From NCBI GenBank assembly GCA_000320545.1, contig ADNK01002490.1, positions 1-52,500 of the forward strand: a stretch of 52,500 bases of DNA. Direction: 5' to 3'. Position 1 is the first letter of the stretch. The number at the start of each line of letters is the position of its first letter. Both the position numbers and the translations under genes were made by a program. The notes under the pieces are model-generated. The model ran no database searches. It saw only the letters and a list, made by a program, of their open reading frames with translations, and was not told the DNA's origin. The DNA comes from Bigelowiella natans CCMP2755 (taxonomy: Eukaryota > Cercozoa > Chlorarachniophyceae). Shown piece after piece: positions 30,930 to 43,009 of this stretch.

Positions 30930-32900
30930 ACGCTCGATCGTTGCGTTTGGTTTTTACCACGAAATTTGTTATTGGAATAAATTGCGAATTGAAGATTTTT
31001 AATTGAGAATTCAAGCCCGAGTGCACACTGTGTAGATATGTCTACGACTCCAAGCCGCGCAAGCAATAGCATATTTTAGAAACGAAACATGTCAAACATG
31101 AGCATCAAGATTCACCTCCGCGCGGTGCAGTGTGTTTGTGCTTCCTGCGAGCAGCAATAGCAGATACATGGCACATGCTGCTGTGATCCGGTATTAGCGG
31201 TCAGTACTAATATTTGGCAATTGACGAATCGCTTCGTGCCCCATACAACCGTGCGGGCTAGCGGGTATCCTCGGTGCATGTACTGTTGTGTACGTTCTAG
31301 CATTGTGTGTGTAAGATGGAGGTAATGTATGAAACAATTAAACTTGTTTAATGGTCACCCTCATGTAGCTGTGCAATAATGCAGCGGCTACAGCACTAAT
31401 ATTAAATCTGTAACGTTGGTCTCCACGCTACGATGTGTTTCATGCAGTCAAATGCATGTTGCTTCGGTCTTGAATGGCGCGCATTTCGCGCAGCAGTGCG
31501 TGTTTCCCAACTCATCGCAAGCTAGCAAGTCAATCTGTTCGTTTCGTCGTCGCGCATCACTATCTAGCTATGTACGCAGAAGCATTTTCAAGGGGCAGCA
31601 TGCCATGTTATTCAAGGAATTGTGTTGTTTGCGTGTATAACTTTCTGTTAGTGCGCAATCCAATCTAGCAATTACCAAATTCTTATGACGCGCATGTCTA
31701 GATGTGCGTAATTTCTGATGAATTTGTGTTTGCAAGCCGGTACCTCACGCCTAACACTTGTTAACAAGATAAGAAAACAGGCTAGCAGGCCTCGATCTGC
31801 TTCATCATTGTCGTCAGAAATGTTTTTTGCAAAATACCCATGATCAATGTTTATTAGTGCCTGGCTAGCTACACATGTGCATCGTAGCACATGTTCGATA
31901 CGATACTGCGATACTACTCCGTATTGTACGCATGCATGCTAGCATGGAACATGGCAATTGCAAGCTAGCATTTTGCGCATGACAGGTAAGACGGTTGTAA
32001 TGTAAGACGGATATAATCAATCAAATTAAATTTGTTCAATGGTCATGTATATTAATGAATAAAATTTGTTCAATGGTTATCCTTTTGTAGCTGTGCAATG
32101 CAGCAGCTACAGCGCTAATGCTAAATCTGTTGGTCTCTGCTATGATGTGTTTAATGCAATCAAATGCATGTTGTTTTGGTCTGCAATGTCGATCGCACAT
32201 GGCATGTGCGATGTACGATCTAGACGATGGTGCGCTAGTGCGCGCCGTGTGGAATATCTGCTGCATGTATGGGACTTCCAGCTTTGGATGTATGCATGCC
32301 TACTGCTTATTGAAATTTTCTAGTCGCGATGCAACAATACAGCTAGATGGTTCTATGAGTACTTCTTTTACGGGTCACTATAACCACCCATTGCATAGCT
32401 ACATTAGGATGACTATTGAAAAATGTAATTATTTCATTATATCCGTCTCATAATCACTCATCGTTGCTCGTCATCGACTTAGTGCATGTTTATTCATCAC
32501 ATTTGATATTAACTAACGAATTTTGCATTCGCAACTACTATCGTTGAAGCATATACTCGGCATGGCGCTACAAATACCTATAATTTCGCGTTATATTATC
32601 CTCGCGTATGACTCCTTATCCAGCGATTGATGGAGCAGACACAGACATTATTACTACATGCATGCTGTTATATCATCAGGATGTCGTCACTTAACACGAC
32701 GCATATGCTTAATATTACCGACCCGCGGTTGGTTTGCACATGATGGACGATAAGGTAGATTTGTTGTTATATGCCACCACCGCTTTGCATATCACCCTCC
32801 TTATTATCTACCGCAGTCGAATCTGTTATAACAATTAACCATTAGGTATCGTATGTGCGTGCGTGCGTGTGCGAGGGCAGGAAACTGGCCCGTTGTTCGT
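30930..32900. repeat. palindrome-word-rich convergent intergenic island 4, with a diverged direct repeat
   Basis: The gap lies between the 7TM-kinase gene (+) and the small gene at 33202 (-). It is packed with GCTAGC, TCTAGA, GCATGC and TGCGCA. A block at about 31331-31476 recurs in diverged form at about 32058-32188; both share TAGCTGTGCAAT, GGCTACAGC or AGCTACAGC, TAAATCTG and CAAATGCATGTTG. A shorter repeat (AAATTTGTTCAATGGT) occurs twice at 32024-32082. Short ORFs in it lack coding character. Confidence 0.6.
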
Positions 32901-33026
32901 GATTTTCTAGAGAATGTGTATAGCTCACAGTTGTTGATTTTTTATCTAGAATGAGAGACTGCATGATCTCTCACATAGCACACATGAATGCACGCACGCG
33001 ACCAACGAATGGGTGAGGCAAGGAGG

Positions 33027-33028
<2 letters not shown>

Positions 33029-33066
<38 letters not shown>

Positions 33067-33082
33067 TATATATATATATATA

Positions 33083-33115
<33 letters not shown>
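33029..33115. repeat. (CA)n followed by (AT)n microsatellite
   Basis: CA units at 33029-33062 and AT units at 33065-33115, at the right border of island 4, just downstream of the small minus-strand gene. Confidence 0.95.
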
Positions 33116-33117
<2 letters not shown>

Positions 33118-33201
33118 ATAATATACCATCAACGCCAGTGGGCGCTAGTCTTGCTCGCTCCGCAGCAACGTACCTTGAAATAATATTCACAACTTCAATT
33201 C

Positions 33202-33444
33202 TTAGAATCCGCAGCTATTAATGTATTCATGATAAAAGTCTTCAAATCTGCCCGACTGTACTTTCTCCTCACACGACGTTGAATCCGCTACACTATGTGT
33301 GATGAACGAGGAGGCACTTGTTGTGATTACAGTCGTAACAAGTACAAGACAAGATCAGCACCAAAGAGCTCTACTACCGTTGGCGTGCGGATTGTATTGC
33401 TGCATCTGAGAAGATGGATGGTTCAAAGCAAAAATCACCGCCAA

Positions 33445-33481
<37 letters not shown>

Positions 33482-33559
33482 TTTAGCACTAGTATCAACG
33501 TATTGGCTTCCTCTTCCACAAAAATCGGCAGAGGCTTCAGGAAGGTAAAGCACCGACAT
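33202..33559 (-). CDS. candidate small protein, about 66 aa, 3 exons with a (GT)n donor
   Basis: Exon 1 starts at ATG 33559 and runs into a (GT)n tract at 33480. The later exons are 33405-33378 and 33292-33202 (TAA), whose junction agrees in phase. Exon 1 joins in frame if the donor is taken two bases into the GT repeat (end 33478), giving 66 residues. The C-terminal part (SARQRVADSTSCEEKVQSGR, then FEDFYHEYINSCGF) is helical and hydrophilic; the N terminus reads MSVLYLPEASADFCGRG. I recognise no family. With four Cys it might be a small mitochondrial or redox protein, but that is a guess. Confidence 0.42.
33449..33480. repeat. (CA)n / (GT)n microsatellite at a splice donor
   Basis: On the minus strand this GT run directly follows exon 1 of the small gene, so its own GT units form the 5' splice site. 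Confidence 0.92.
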
Positions 33560-33950
33560 TTTTATTCTACGACCGAGGGTGTCAATGACAAAAACCGTTA
33601 CAGTTATACTGTGCAAATGTCGGCAACAACCCTCGTTTTTCTAGGCTTTGTCCTATCCCCCTTCCCCACCCCCACGCCCCTTCCCATTGCCGTGTGTTAA
33701 TGTTATTTACTGCTGTCTCGGCAACTCTAACTTCAGCAGACAAACAAACAGACAAATTCACTAATGATTGATTGATGCAACACACCTCTCTCTTTTCTCT
33801 CCCGCTCCATCGCTATTCTCGACTTCATCCCTTTTTTAAAAAAAATCAAAGCATTTTTCAAGTGGAGAGACTTGTCATGTGTTATGAAGTTGAACGAAAG
33901 CACCATCCAATGTCATCATCATGAAGATGTCATCATCGTCATCATCATTA

Positions 33951-34711
33951 TTATTGTCCTGCATCTTCTGATGCCATACGATGGATTGTCGCGTTGCGGA
34001 TCTTGTCAAGGCGCTGGTAGTAGCTTGGGTCCATAGTCTCGGGATTGACGGGGTAAAAACCTGATAGATGGAAATCAGCCGAGCAATTGCCATAAAAATG
34101 ACGTGATGATGATGATAAATTATTGTGATTATGCTGATGATAGTAGTGAGGCTGAAGATGAGCAAAAACAACATCAAATGGCGATCTACTGATGAAATTT
34201 CCTTGAGCATTCTTTCTCTAACTTTACACAGTACCTTTTCCGCCATTTGCAGCCCAATCGAGCTTGATCTTTCGCCACTTGTCGTGAACAGCATCGTTGG
34301 CAGAGAAGTTATCGTACTTGATTGCGCGTGCAAACGGCCCATCACGCATAGACTGCTCGAAGTCGTGGCGGAAGGTCACGTCCGGCCTTGCCGTTGTATT
34401 AATCCATGTGCAGTTGTGCTTGGGACGTGGGTCTCCAGAGCTAAGATGCATTAAGCAGTAAGCATTGGCATGTCTCAGGTGGGTTCAGGTGGTGGATGTA
34501 TTACTAATATTTTCGTATTTTGCAATAACAACGGACAGACAATACGATCGTTGCGCACTTATATAGAGAGAATAGGGGAGGGGGGGGGGGGGGATGGGGA
34601 GAAATGACCACTGTTTAGATACTTAAGAGAACATGGGCCTACCTCGGGGGGAACATTGCTCCAAACCCCACATGAGCCTGACGTAGTTCGGAAATATTGG
34701 AGACTCATTCC

Positions 34712-34761
<50 letters not shown>

Positions 34762-35189
34762 TACATAATTAACACAGTGACTCTCAGGTAATGTATCAAA
34801 CAGTAGAAACGAATGCACACAACTGTATCTAGTTTCCATCGCCATTATAATACTAACAGAATTTCCAACAATAGTAATAATAATCTGCTGGTACTGCTGC
34901 TGCTACTACTACTACTGCTACAAGTAATAGTAGTTGTACCTCATCGGAAAAGTAGCGTATTCGTCGGAACTCTCCCACTGTGCGGTCATATCGCTTTTCT
35001 CGATACTGCATGATGCACACATAGTTTACACAATATACATTTTATTAAAATATATCCCCACACTTGCACATATACACACACTCACACACACATACTTACA
35101 CAATCATACTGACCAAATCATCTGCTTCATTCGGATGATGACCTAACTGGTTCCGTCTCTAAGATATGTGTTTTTCATCAATACTTGAC

Positions 35190-35233
<44 letters not shown>

Positions 35234-35483
35234 ACACACACACAAAAGCATACATATGTTTCTACACGCACATATATCTGTAATAATTTTGTTTTGTTTT
35301 TCATCGCCATCATCATCATTATCATCATCATCATCGTTTAACACAGCCGCCGTCGGTGATCTTACCTGTCTCGTTTCCTCCGTTTCAAATGGCGGTACTA
35401 TTAACATCGAGGCCATCATCGTGTGCTGCACATTACATTGAAGGCGACGAATACCGTGAGGAAGACGAAGAAGAAGAAGAAGA

Positions 35484-35516
<33 letters not shown>

Positions 35517-35876
35517 TGATGATGAAAATGGTAATAACGATGATGATTATAATTCTGATTCATTCATTCTGAGTATGTCATCTTTTGTCTTCGAATTTGC
35601 TTGCTTCTTTCTGCTCGCTTGTTTCTATTACCAATGGTCTTTCCGTATTCAGTCCTTCTTCTTCCTAAGAATGATATATTGGACAGCAGCGCAACTTTTA
35701 ACTGTACGTGTATACACACGTACACACGCACACACGCGCGTGCACACATGCACAGACACAAACACACAGCATATAAACCTGTTTTCTGAGCAGTTCATGG
35801 CAAGTCTTGATCACCTGACAATTTATGGAACATTTCAGTATCGTGGAGGGAGAGCAATATCGTTCAATCGCTCGAG

Positions 35877-35933
<57 letters not shown>

Positions 35934-37255
35934 AATGTGAATAAGACGAAGAAAGGGAATCGAGGATAATGAACTCACTAACAGCAGTAATAGCAGTACC
36001 TTTTCTCGAAACATACGATGAAGTGATTTCGCTAATGGATACATAGAGGTGGGCGTAAGTGAGAGAATAGGGAGATAAAGCATAAAACCCCGTATTTACA
36101 ATAGTAGTAGCAGCATACATTATTCTTACAAATATAAATAAAGCGTCATTGCAGCAGTGAGTTATACCAACAATTCCATTTTTGTTTCCATTTTCATTGC
36201 TGCTGCTATCACTACTACTACTTCTACTATCACTACCAGGCATCAATTTCAGTCGTATCTGTTCGTCGTGAAGAATTCTGCGCGTCTCCTCGATATTCAT
36301 GCGCTCTTGGAAATACAACCCCCACATAACAAACACAAACACTATCATTGGCTGGAATTTAGGTCGTAACAAAATTGTTGATTTCGATTAAAACAATAAA
36401 GTCATGAGGAACGCACTGAATTTTCCCTTCTTGTATCTGGGGTTCCTATTGTCATTGCTGTCGGAATCGCTATCACCTTTTCGGAGTGGTAGTTTGGGCG
36501 TGTGTGTGCGTGTGATTGATTATTCGCGTGCGGATGAACGAGGTATCGAAGTGCATTTAAAAATTGATTTACTTACTCTTGGAGGTAGATATCTCCAATG
36601 GTGGCTGATTCAACGGAATGATTGTCCCAGTGTAGCGAAATTCGTCATCCTCTTCTCCTGCTACCTTTACATCGCCATTGTGGGCCTCTCCTTCTTCTTG
36701 AACTTCTCTACTTTCGATATTGTTTTCCATTTCATCATTTTCGTCTCCTTCTTCTTCTCCTCCTCCTCCTCCTCCTTCTCCTCCTCCTTCTCCCAGTCCA
36801 TTTCCCCTTGCTGCTGCGCCTTCCTCTGGGCTGTTGGTATAGTTCATTTCCTGGTCGCTGCCTCTATCTTCTTCCTGCACTCCTGGAGCTTCACCCACAA
36901 GTAATTCCTCGTTATTTTCTTCATAATGGCCTTCTTCGCCACTATCGCCACCCCTCAACAGGTATGTGGTGTGGTATTTCCTACCACCGTGTAGTAATTA
37001 TTGATTCAGGTGAGCGAGTGCAGACTTTGTGAGAACGTTGCTACCAACTAGACACTAAGTAATATGAAGTTACTACCTCGGAAATAGGCTGGATCGTCTG
37101 TGGAGAATGCGTCTTCTTGGTCTTAAAATGATAGCTCGCAGAGCTTCGTCATCATCATAGCCCTTTGCCTCTGCAGCAGCGAAGTCTCGGCTTTGCTTCC
37201 TCGTCTCTCTGGGCCATGTCGCCAATAAGACAAGAGCCAAGAGGCCCCACCACAT
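33951..37255 (-). CDS. unrecognised membrane-anchored protein with acidic N-terminal region (12 exons, 438 aa)
   Basis: Exons on the minus strand: 37255-37077, 36953-36577, 36476-36417, 36341-36237, 36031-36000, 35814-35779, 35664-35632, 35425-35366, 35005-34940, 34703-34643, 34432-34235, 34060-33951. All phases agree (1,317 nt). Residues 1-14 (MWWGLLALVLLATW) look like a signal peptide or anchor. Residues ~60-185 are Glu/Gly-rich. A second hydrophobic stretch lies near 206-217 (MFVFVMWGLYF). After it comes a well-ordered ~220-residue domain with SMLIVPPFETEETRQYREKR, FPNYVRLMWGLEQCSPRDPR and FRHDFEQSMRDGPFARAIKY. N-glycosylation sequons NCT, NTT and NAT suggest a lumenal side. I do not recognise the family. 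The 36416-36342 intron has an alternative acceptor (36348) in another phase, so the second hydrophobic segment could differ slightly. Confidence 0.65.
34716..34756. repeat. (AT)n microsatellite in an intron
   Basis: About 20 AT units just upstream (minus-strand sense) of the exon at 34703-34643. Confidence 0.93.
35192..35244. repeat. (CA)n microsatellite in an intron
   Basis: Around 25 CA units with one interruption, within the intron between 35366 and 35005 of the minus-strand gene. Confidence 0.93.
35879..35931. repeat. (AT)n microsatellite in an intron
   Basis: About 26 AT units, in the intron between the exons at 36031-36000 and 35814-35779. Confidence 0.95.
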
Positions 37256-37921
37256 CGATTCTCCAAGAATAAAGTTATCTTACAGGATCCAGGCGCATGT
37301 AAGCAGGTGGTCAGATAGGGGGTGATTTGCTTAGCATGAGGGTGCCGTGTTCAAAGTTATGCTCGTCGGCCCGAGAGCCTGGGGCGGGTGGCAATTCTTA
37401 CAATCGAAATGGCCATGTTCTCGATAGAACGACAATGGATGATAGCGACAAACCGCTGATATGCTGTGTCATGTTTTATTTCCCCCCTACGTCATATCCC
37501 CCAGCATGTCGCCATGCATGCTTGTCCATTGTTTAATGTTGAAAAACATTTGGTTTTGTGCTGTATTTTGGAGATACGACAAGAGTCAAGAGCGTTGATC
37601 GGAGAAAATAAGATAGAAGCGGCAATGGACTGAGAAGGCCTTCCCGCATGAGATGGGACCCGGGCGCGATGGTCTACACAAAGCTGGTCTTATCTTCGTT
37701 AACTAATGTTCTACACGCTGAACACCCGAATTGATAAAGAAAATTTCGAATCTTTTCGAAAACATACTAATGGTCATCAGTGAGAGCGTATCGGGAGAGG
37801 GAGAGAGGTGAGGATGGCCACACGTACTTCAGGAACAAGAACCGCAAGGTCGTCTTTAATATGAATTATGATGAGGCTATAAGTAGACGAAACCAGACTT
37901 ATCAATTAGACGCAAAAATCT
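37256..37921. promoter_or_regulatory. divergent promoter gap
   Basis: 666 bp separate the starts of the 33951-37255 gene (-) and the REV1-like gene (+). Promoters for both should lie here. The short ORF at 37327-37536 has no coding character. No island words are concentrated here. Confidence 0.4.
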
Positions 37922-39305
37922 ATGTCTCAGGTCAAAGAGCAGCAAGAGGAAGCTGTTAAGGGTGCAGAAACCAACCTCATTTTCAAGAAGTGGGTCGAAT
38001 CTATGATAGCTTATGAACAATCCAAGAACTCACATTTTGAAATTCTCAGTGTCGTAGTATACGTTAATGGCTATACACGCCCATCGGCACGGGAGTTAGA
38101 AACGCTCGTATGGAGGTACTGTAACTAACGGTTTCTTTTCCAAAGCTAAGTCATAGAACTTGTTCTCAGATATGGGGGACAAGTGGAGAAAATGGACAGC
38201 TCCCGGGTCACCCATATGGTATGAGATAATGTGAATGCAGTGCAATCACTGTTTCTAACCAGTAAATTTTGCTTTCTTAAAATGAAGATTGCGAACACGC
38301 TCCCCTCGGCAAAAATCTGGCGCATAGTAGAGAAAAAATCCATCCATAAACCGGTTTGTAAATCCCACTGACTCTTTCATTGTAAGATTTTATCGTTCTG
38401 AGTATCTTTGCATTGGCATGACTGGTTGCTTGCATTGATCTTCACACTCTTCTTACGACGCAGATCGTCAGACCAGAGTGGGTGCTTGACAGCGTGCGGC
38501 AAGGAAAGCTACAGGCGCCCGCGTCATACTTGCTTACGCAGCTCGCTCCAGGCCGAACTGTCTCACAAATGTTCCGTCGTCAGGATGTAAGAAAAGCACA
38601 GCTCGCTCCGGGCCAACCTATATCGCAAATATTTCGTCGCAAGGATGTAAGGTTAGAAGGGGGCGCAGGCACCACCTCCGAATCAGGGACGTGTAGAGCG
38701 AGAGCTGGGTACAAGAGGACTAGGATAAGCGGGACCAGCGGCAGAACGAAGCAAGAAGTACAGAGAGATTTTAGTCACAACTGTCACAGCACAAGCACAA
38801 GCACAGGCGTTGATACTTCGTCTGTCTCACGAGAAGTGGAAGAAGAGAAGCAGGTGGAGGAGGAGAATACGAAAGTACGACCCCGAAAAAGCAGCAACTT
38901 TGTAAAGGCGCAACCATTACAGGAGGATGCGACTCGAGAGCGAAAGTCGTGCGCCAGCCGAACCACGAGATCGAGCCCACATCGAAGCATTTCTTCCCAA
39001 AGACCGGTGCCTGGAAATGAAGAGAAGGATAAAATACGAACGGAGGCAATAATTGGTGCTGATTCTAAAATTGTTCCACTGCCATCTGATACAGCGGATG
39101 GTATTCATACGGCTGCTCCAACTGCTAGTTCGCTACCCTCTTCTTCTTCTTCTTCTTCTTCTTTTGTTCCTGCGAATTCTATTGCTGCAGCTGACGCTGT
39201 CGTCGCGGACTTACAAACGGTGACAGCTTCATCGGCATCCTCACCGTCTTTTCCGCATCTTCCCTCTTCTTCTTCTACATTTTTTCCCTCCTCCTCCACT
39301 CCCTC

Positions 39306-39336
<31 letters not shown>

Positions 39337-40970
39337 CTAGTATCTGCACGGCCTTGGTTCAGTATGGAGAAGGGAGCCGATTGGGAAAGAGTTCTACGCG
39401 ATCTGGGCTTGCGATCTGCAAGCATCGATAGAAGGATTATCACTAGCAATGAGAAAATTTCCCATGGTGCTGCTACACCCACTCCATTAGACCCTTTGAC
39501 GCCCCTTCCTCCTCCCCCTCCTCCTCCTCCTCCACGTCCTTCCCATTCTGTTACTGCTTCGACTGCACAACAGCCCCTTTCATTCAGAGTTCTGAGCTCT
39601 CGAAGCGGCAGCCTTAGCGGTAGCACTAGTAATTTTCGCAGCAGAAGCAGTACGGCCTCAAGTACACATGAGCGTGTATATCGACGGCACATCATGGCAT
39701 CCTTTATTCCATTCAACCGTTCGCTTCTCGTGGTCCAGGATACGTTGTCCTCCGGTGCACAAGGTTGTTTGAAGGGCTACTTTCCAGCACTGTGCTTGTG
39801 TGCGTGTATGCGTGTGTGCGTGTTTATCTCTAGCATCTGATGTCGAATCACACTATTTTTTACTACTACTGAAAGGTGGGGGAGAATGTATCCTTTACGT
39901 TAAAGTAAAAGCTCCGGTGGACGAGGAATGTGTGGTTGGTTGTGCTGATAAAGACCGACCACAGGATCTACTAACAGGGCAATTAACAGCGAAAAGAAAA
40001 GGGGAAGAAAAAGCAGTAGTTGGACCGCCACCATCACCCACGATGCTTGAGTCAACAGTAACAACGAAGAATAAGAAAAGTAGCTCTTCTGCTTTTAGGG
40101 CCCCTCATATCACCCTCTACAATGTTCTGGGACAATTCACTGACCATATCGAGCCAGTATCCGGCTTAGAGGTACGACTTAGGAAGGGGGGAGGTTCGGT
40201 ATTGAGCTTTATTGAGATCATAAAATTTTAATACTACACTTTAAGACCGATGCGAACATGGTGTTTTGTGCTGTACTTCTTGTAACAAGCAAGGATTAAC
40301 AACATGCCTTCCTTGTTTGTGATCGGTGGGATAATTTGGGGGGGGGGGATTGCGGTCAGGCCTACGCTCATTTTCCAGTCCCCATATTGGAATCCGGAGC
40401 ATCTTGCATCGCCTGCAAGATCGCAGATGCGTTTGGAGATGCAGAAAGGAAGAGTACATCGTCTGTAAAGAAGAAGAGATTGAATCAGCAGCAGCAGCAG
40501 CAGCAGCAGCAGGAATGGAAGCGACATCATCAACAGCAACCACAGCAGCAACAACTACCACAACAGCCACGACAAATCGTTCTTTACGGACTAGGAACCA
40601 CGCGCCTGCAGGCATATTTGAACGCTCACCGTCGCTTTCACGACACTGCTGCGACAGCGGCTAAAATCGGCAAGGCGGCCCCAAAACGTGATAGATACAA
40701 TGATCAGAAACTGCTTCTATCAGAACTTCCGCATATAGGTCACATATTGCGGTCAAAGCTCCAAAAGGCAGGAATTCTCTCCCTTTCGGAAATGCGTATT
40801 TACATCAAAAAGGCTGTTGTAGCTTTGGGAGGTAGGAAAGATGGAAAAGAAAATAGCCTCTCATCAGATCGAAGTGCAGAGGTCAAGCTGCTTTTCAGTC
40901 TTCTTCATGGTGATAACCGTCGCCAAACCAATGCAAGTCCCAGCTGCACGCCCACTCGTAATCCTATGCG

Positions 40971-41022
<52 letters not shown>

Positions 41023-42828
41023 CGTGTGTGTGTGTTTATGCCGTATAAACGAGTATTCATTTTGTTCGAAGTTTGAATTTCTTGAGAGAAGTTGATGAGC
41101 ACAAACATTACACCCAGCGGCCACCACCCACCAACACCTGTGTTGATGCGTTGATCAGATTACGGATCTAAAGGAGGGGGTGAAAGAGGAGGAGGAGGAG
41201 AAGAAAGCGGGCAACAGTTGATCGATCCAGATGTCCTAGCCGCACTTATCCCCACTTCCCTATCAGCATCATCGTCCCTTCCATCACCACGTAGACAGGA
41301 TGGAGAAGATAGCAACAACCAGCAGCGGCAGCATAGGCTGCTGCATAAGCAACTAAAACCCCCTCCCGACAAGGATATGATAATAGATACTGATGTGGAG
41401 GCAGTCGTATCAGCTTCTACGGATCCTCACTCTGCTCAAGAACCTACAATAAATCGTAGCAACGACGATGCTCAGCAGCAACGACAACAACAGCAGCAGC
41501 AGCAGCAGCAGCAGCATCAACCCGCACAAGAAGCCACAGGGTCATTCATGGCATCATCTGGATCATCAAATCGCCTCGATCTTCGCGGGCAGCGACAGCG
41601 AAAACCAGGGCTAAGACGGGATTGGAATGCGCTACCTGCGTTCCACGAGCTAAGCAAGGACGTTGTCCGAGAGCTCCCAAAGCACATCCGCCAGGAGTTG
41701 GCAGCTTGGTATAAGAAGCAGCACTCTGCTAGCGCCGAACCCAAGAAGAAGGAGAACGATGGCAGCGCAAGTAGCGGAGGGGGGAATCATGATACTGCGG
41801 GTGCTAATAGTGGACATGCAGTCAATGATAGCAATTATCAACGAGCGGGAGGCGGTGGTAATGAAGATGTTAGCGGTGAGGGGCCGCATTCCGGCCTACT
41901 ATTTCACCAGCAGCAAAAGGAAAAGAAGAAGAGGAAGAAGCGATATCGACCGCCTAGCTTCGCAGAGATGGACCCTGAATTTATCAAAGAGCTGCCAGAA
42001 AGCATTCGCCACGAGATCGAGCAGCAGCAGCAGGAGCTCGAAAGGAGGAGAAAGAGACAGCGTGCTCGGGCGACGACAACACGGGCGATGACGAAGCCCA
42101 TTGGGGAGTACATGAAAGCTGTGAGTACCACGAAAACCACCTCCTCCACGATGCCCACAAAATCGCATACTATATCATCGGCAACAGTTCCAGTAGGGAA
42201 CGACGGCTTTATGAAGAAGTCTAAGAAGAAGGAAAAAAAGAGAAGAATAAGGAGTTTGGCAAGCGAAATCTCAGTCTTGCAGCTAGACCCCGCAACGATG
42301 GCTGAGCTACCAGAGAGCATTCGAGAGGATCTTCTGAGATCTCTTGGTCGCCGTCGACGTCAAAACAAGAATAGTGGGGGGGGGAGTAGAAGAGAAGGGA
42401 TACAGAAGATACGGCAGAAGTCACAGCGCAACTATGGCACGACTCTCACTAGCTCGTCATCATCCTCCCCCTTGAAAGTGACCCGTAATAGCGTGGAAGA
42501 AGAAGGACGCGACAGCGGCTCACACCTCTTCCCCTCCTCCTCTCTGCTACTTGCTCCAGACTCCAGTATCCGTGAGATGCTAGCTGCTCTCTTTGGCCAA
42601 ATGGGCAACGAAAAAGATGCTGTGGGCGGGCTGCGAAGAGCCTTGTGCCAACTTCTCGAGTTCGAGGGGGACATGTGCACGGTGCAGAAGGTGCTCATCT
42701 CTCTCAGAGTTTTGGCGCAGTATGGAAAGGTTTCTAAGGGGGCGTATAACCAAGTGCTTATGGAAGTTCAAGCGAAGGTTTGTGACGACTTCGGGGCGAG
42801 GCTAGCAGAACCAGCACCTCTTCTATGA
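37922..42828 (+). CDS. REV1: REV1-like translesion synthesis scaffold lacking a visible polymerase core (7 exons, 1348 aa)
   Basis: Exons 37922-38115, 38170-38218, 38288-38353, 38464-39763, 39876-40171, 40360-40831 and 41159-42828; all phases agree. REV1 organises translesion DNA synthesis by binding PCNA/ubiquitin and other polymerases. Residues ~40-118 are the REV1-type BRCT (VVVYVNGYTRPSARELE, then SSRVTHM, ANTLPSAKIW and IVRPEWVLDSVRQGKL). A 20-residue motif is then tandemly duplicated (QLAPG..SQ.FRR.DVR). Residues ~150-500 are a Ser/Pro-rich linker. Residues ~510-640 weakly recall the REV1 little finger (LYVKVKAPVDEECVVGC). A helix-hairpin-helix-like LPHIGHILRSKLQKAGIL lies near 760. Three ubiquitin-binding motifs with invariant LP lie at 956-973, 1062-1079 and 1167-1184. 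The REV1 C-terminal domain is ~1260-1342. The palm/fingers with catalytic Asp/Glu motifs, expected between BRCT and little finger, are not visible in any frame. Confidence 0.85.
40973..41036. repeat. (TA)n(TG)n microsatellite in the last intron of the REV1-like gene
   Basis: About 15 TA then 13 TG units with a TGCG break. It lies in the 40832-41158 intron; the open frame through it is an artefact of reading the intron. Confidence 0.93.
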
Positions 42829-43009
42829 TGCTTGTGTGGATAATAATTTTGAATAGTTGCTCGCTCCTTGAGCGACGGATTTGTGTGGCACAAGCGTGGC
42901 CTTATACACCTTGTTCTTCATATAAATCTAAAAAATAAAATAAGTGAAAAGCGATGGATCATTATTGCTCACAAAACCAATCGCGACAACACTCTACGAA
43001 CAAAATCAG
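42829..43009. terminator. 3' flank of the REV1-like gene
   Basis: AT-rich 3' UTR with AAATAAAATAAG near 42930, a plausible poly(A) signal region. Confidence 0.35.

Noticed and set aside
35143-35563. ORFs reading (CA)n, (TA)n or (ATG)n tracts as poly-peptides
   Set aside because: Microsatellite translation; the tracts lie in introns.
41218-42828. Independent gene starting at 41218
   Set aside because: The frame joins exon 6 of the REV1-like gene in phase through the acceptor at 41158, and carries that protein's ubiquitin motifs and C-terminal domain.
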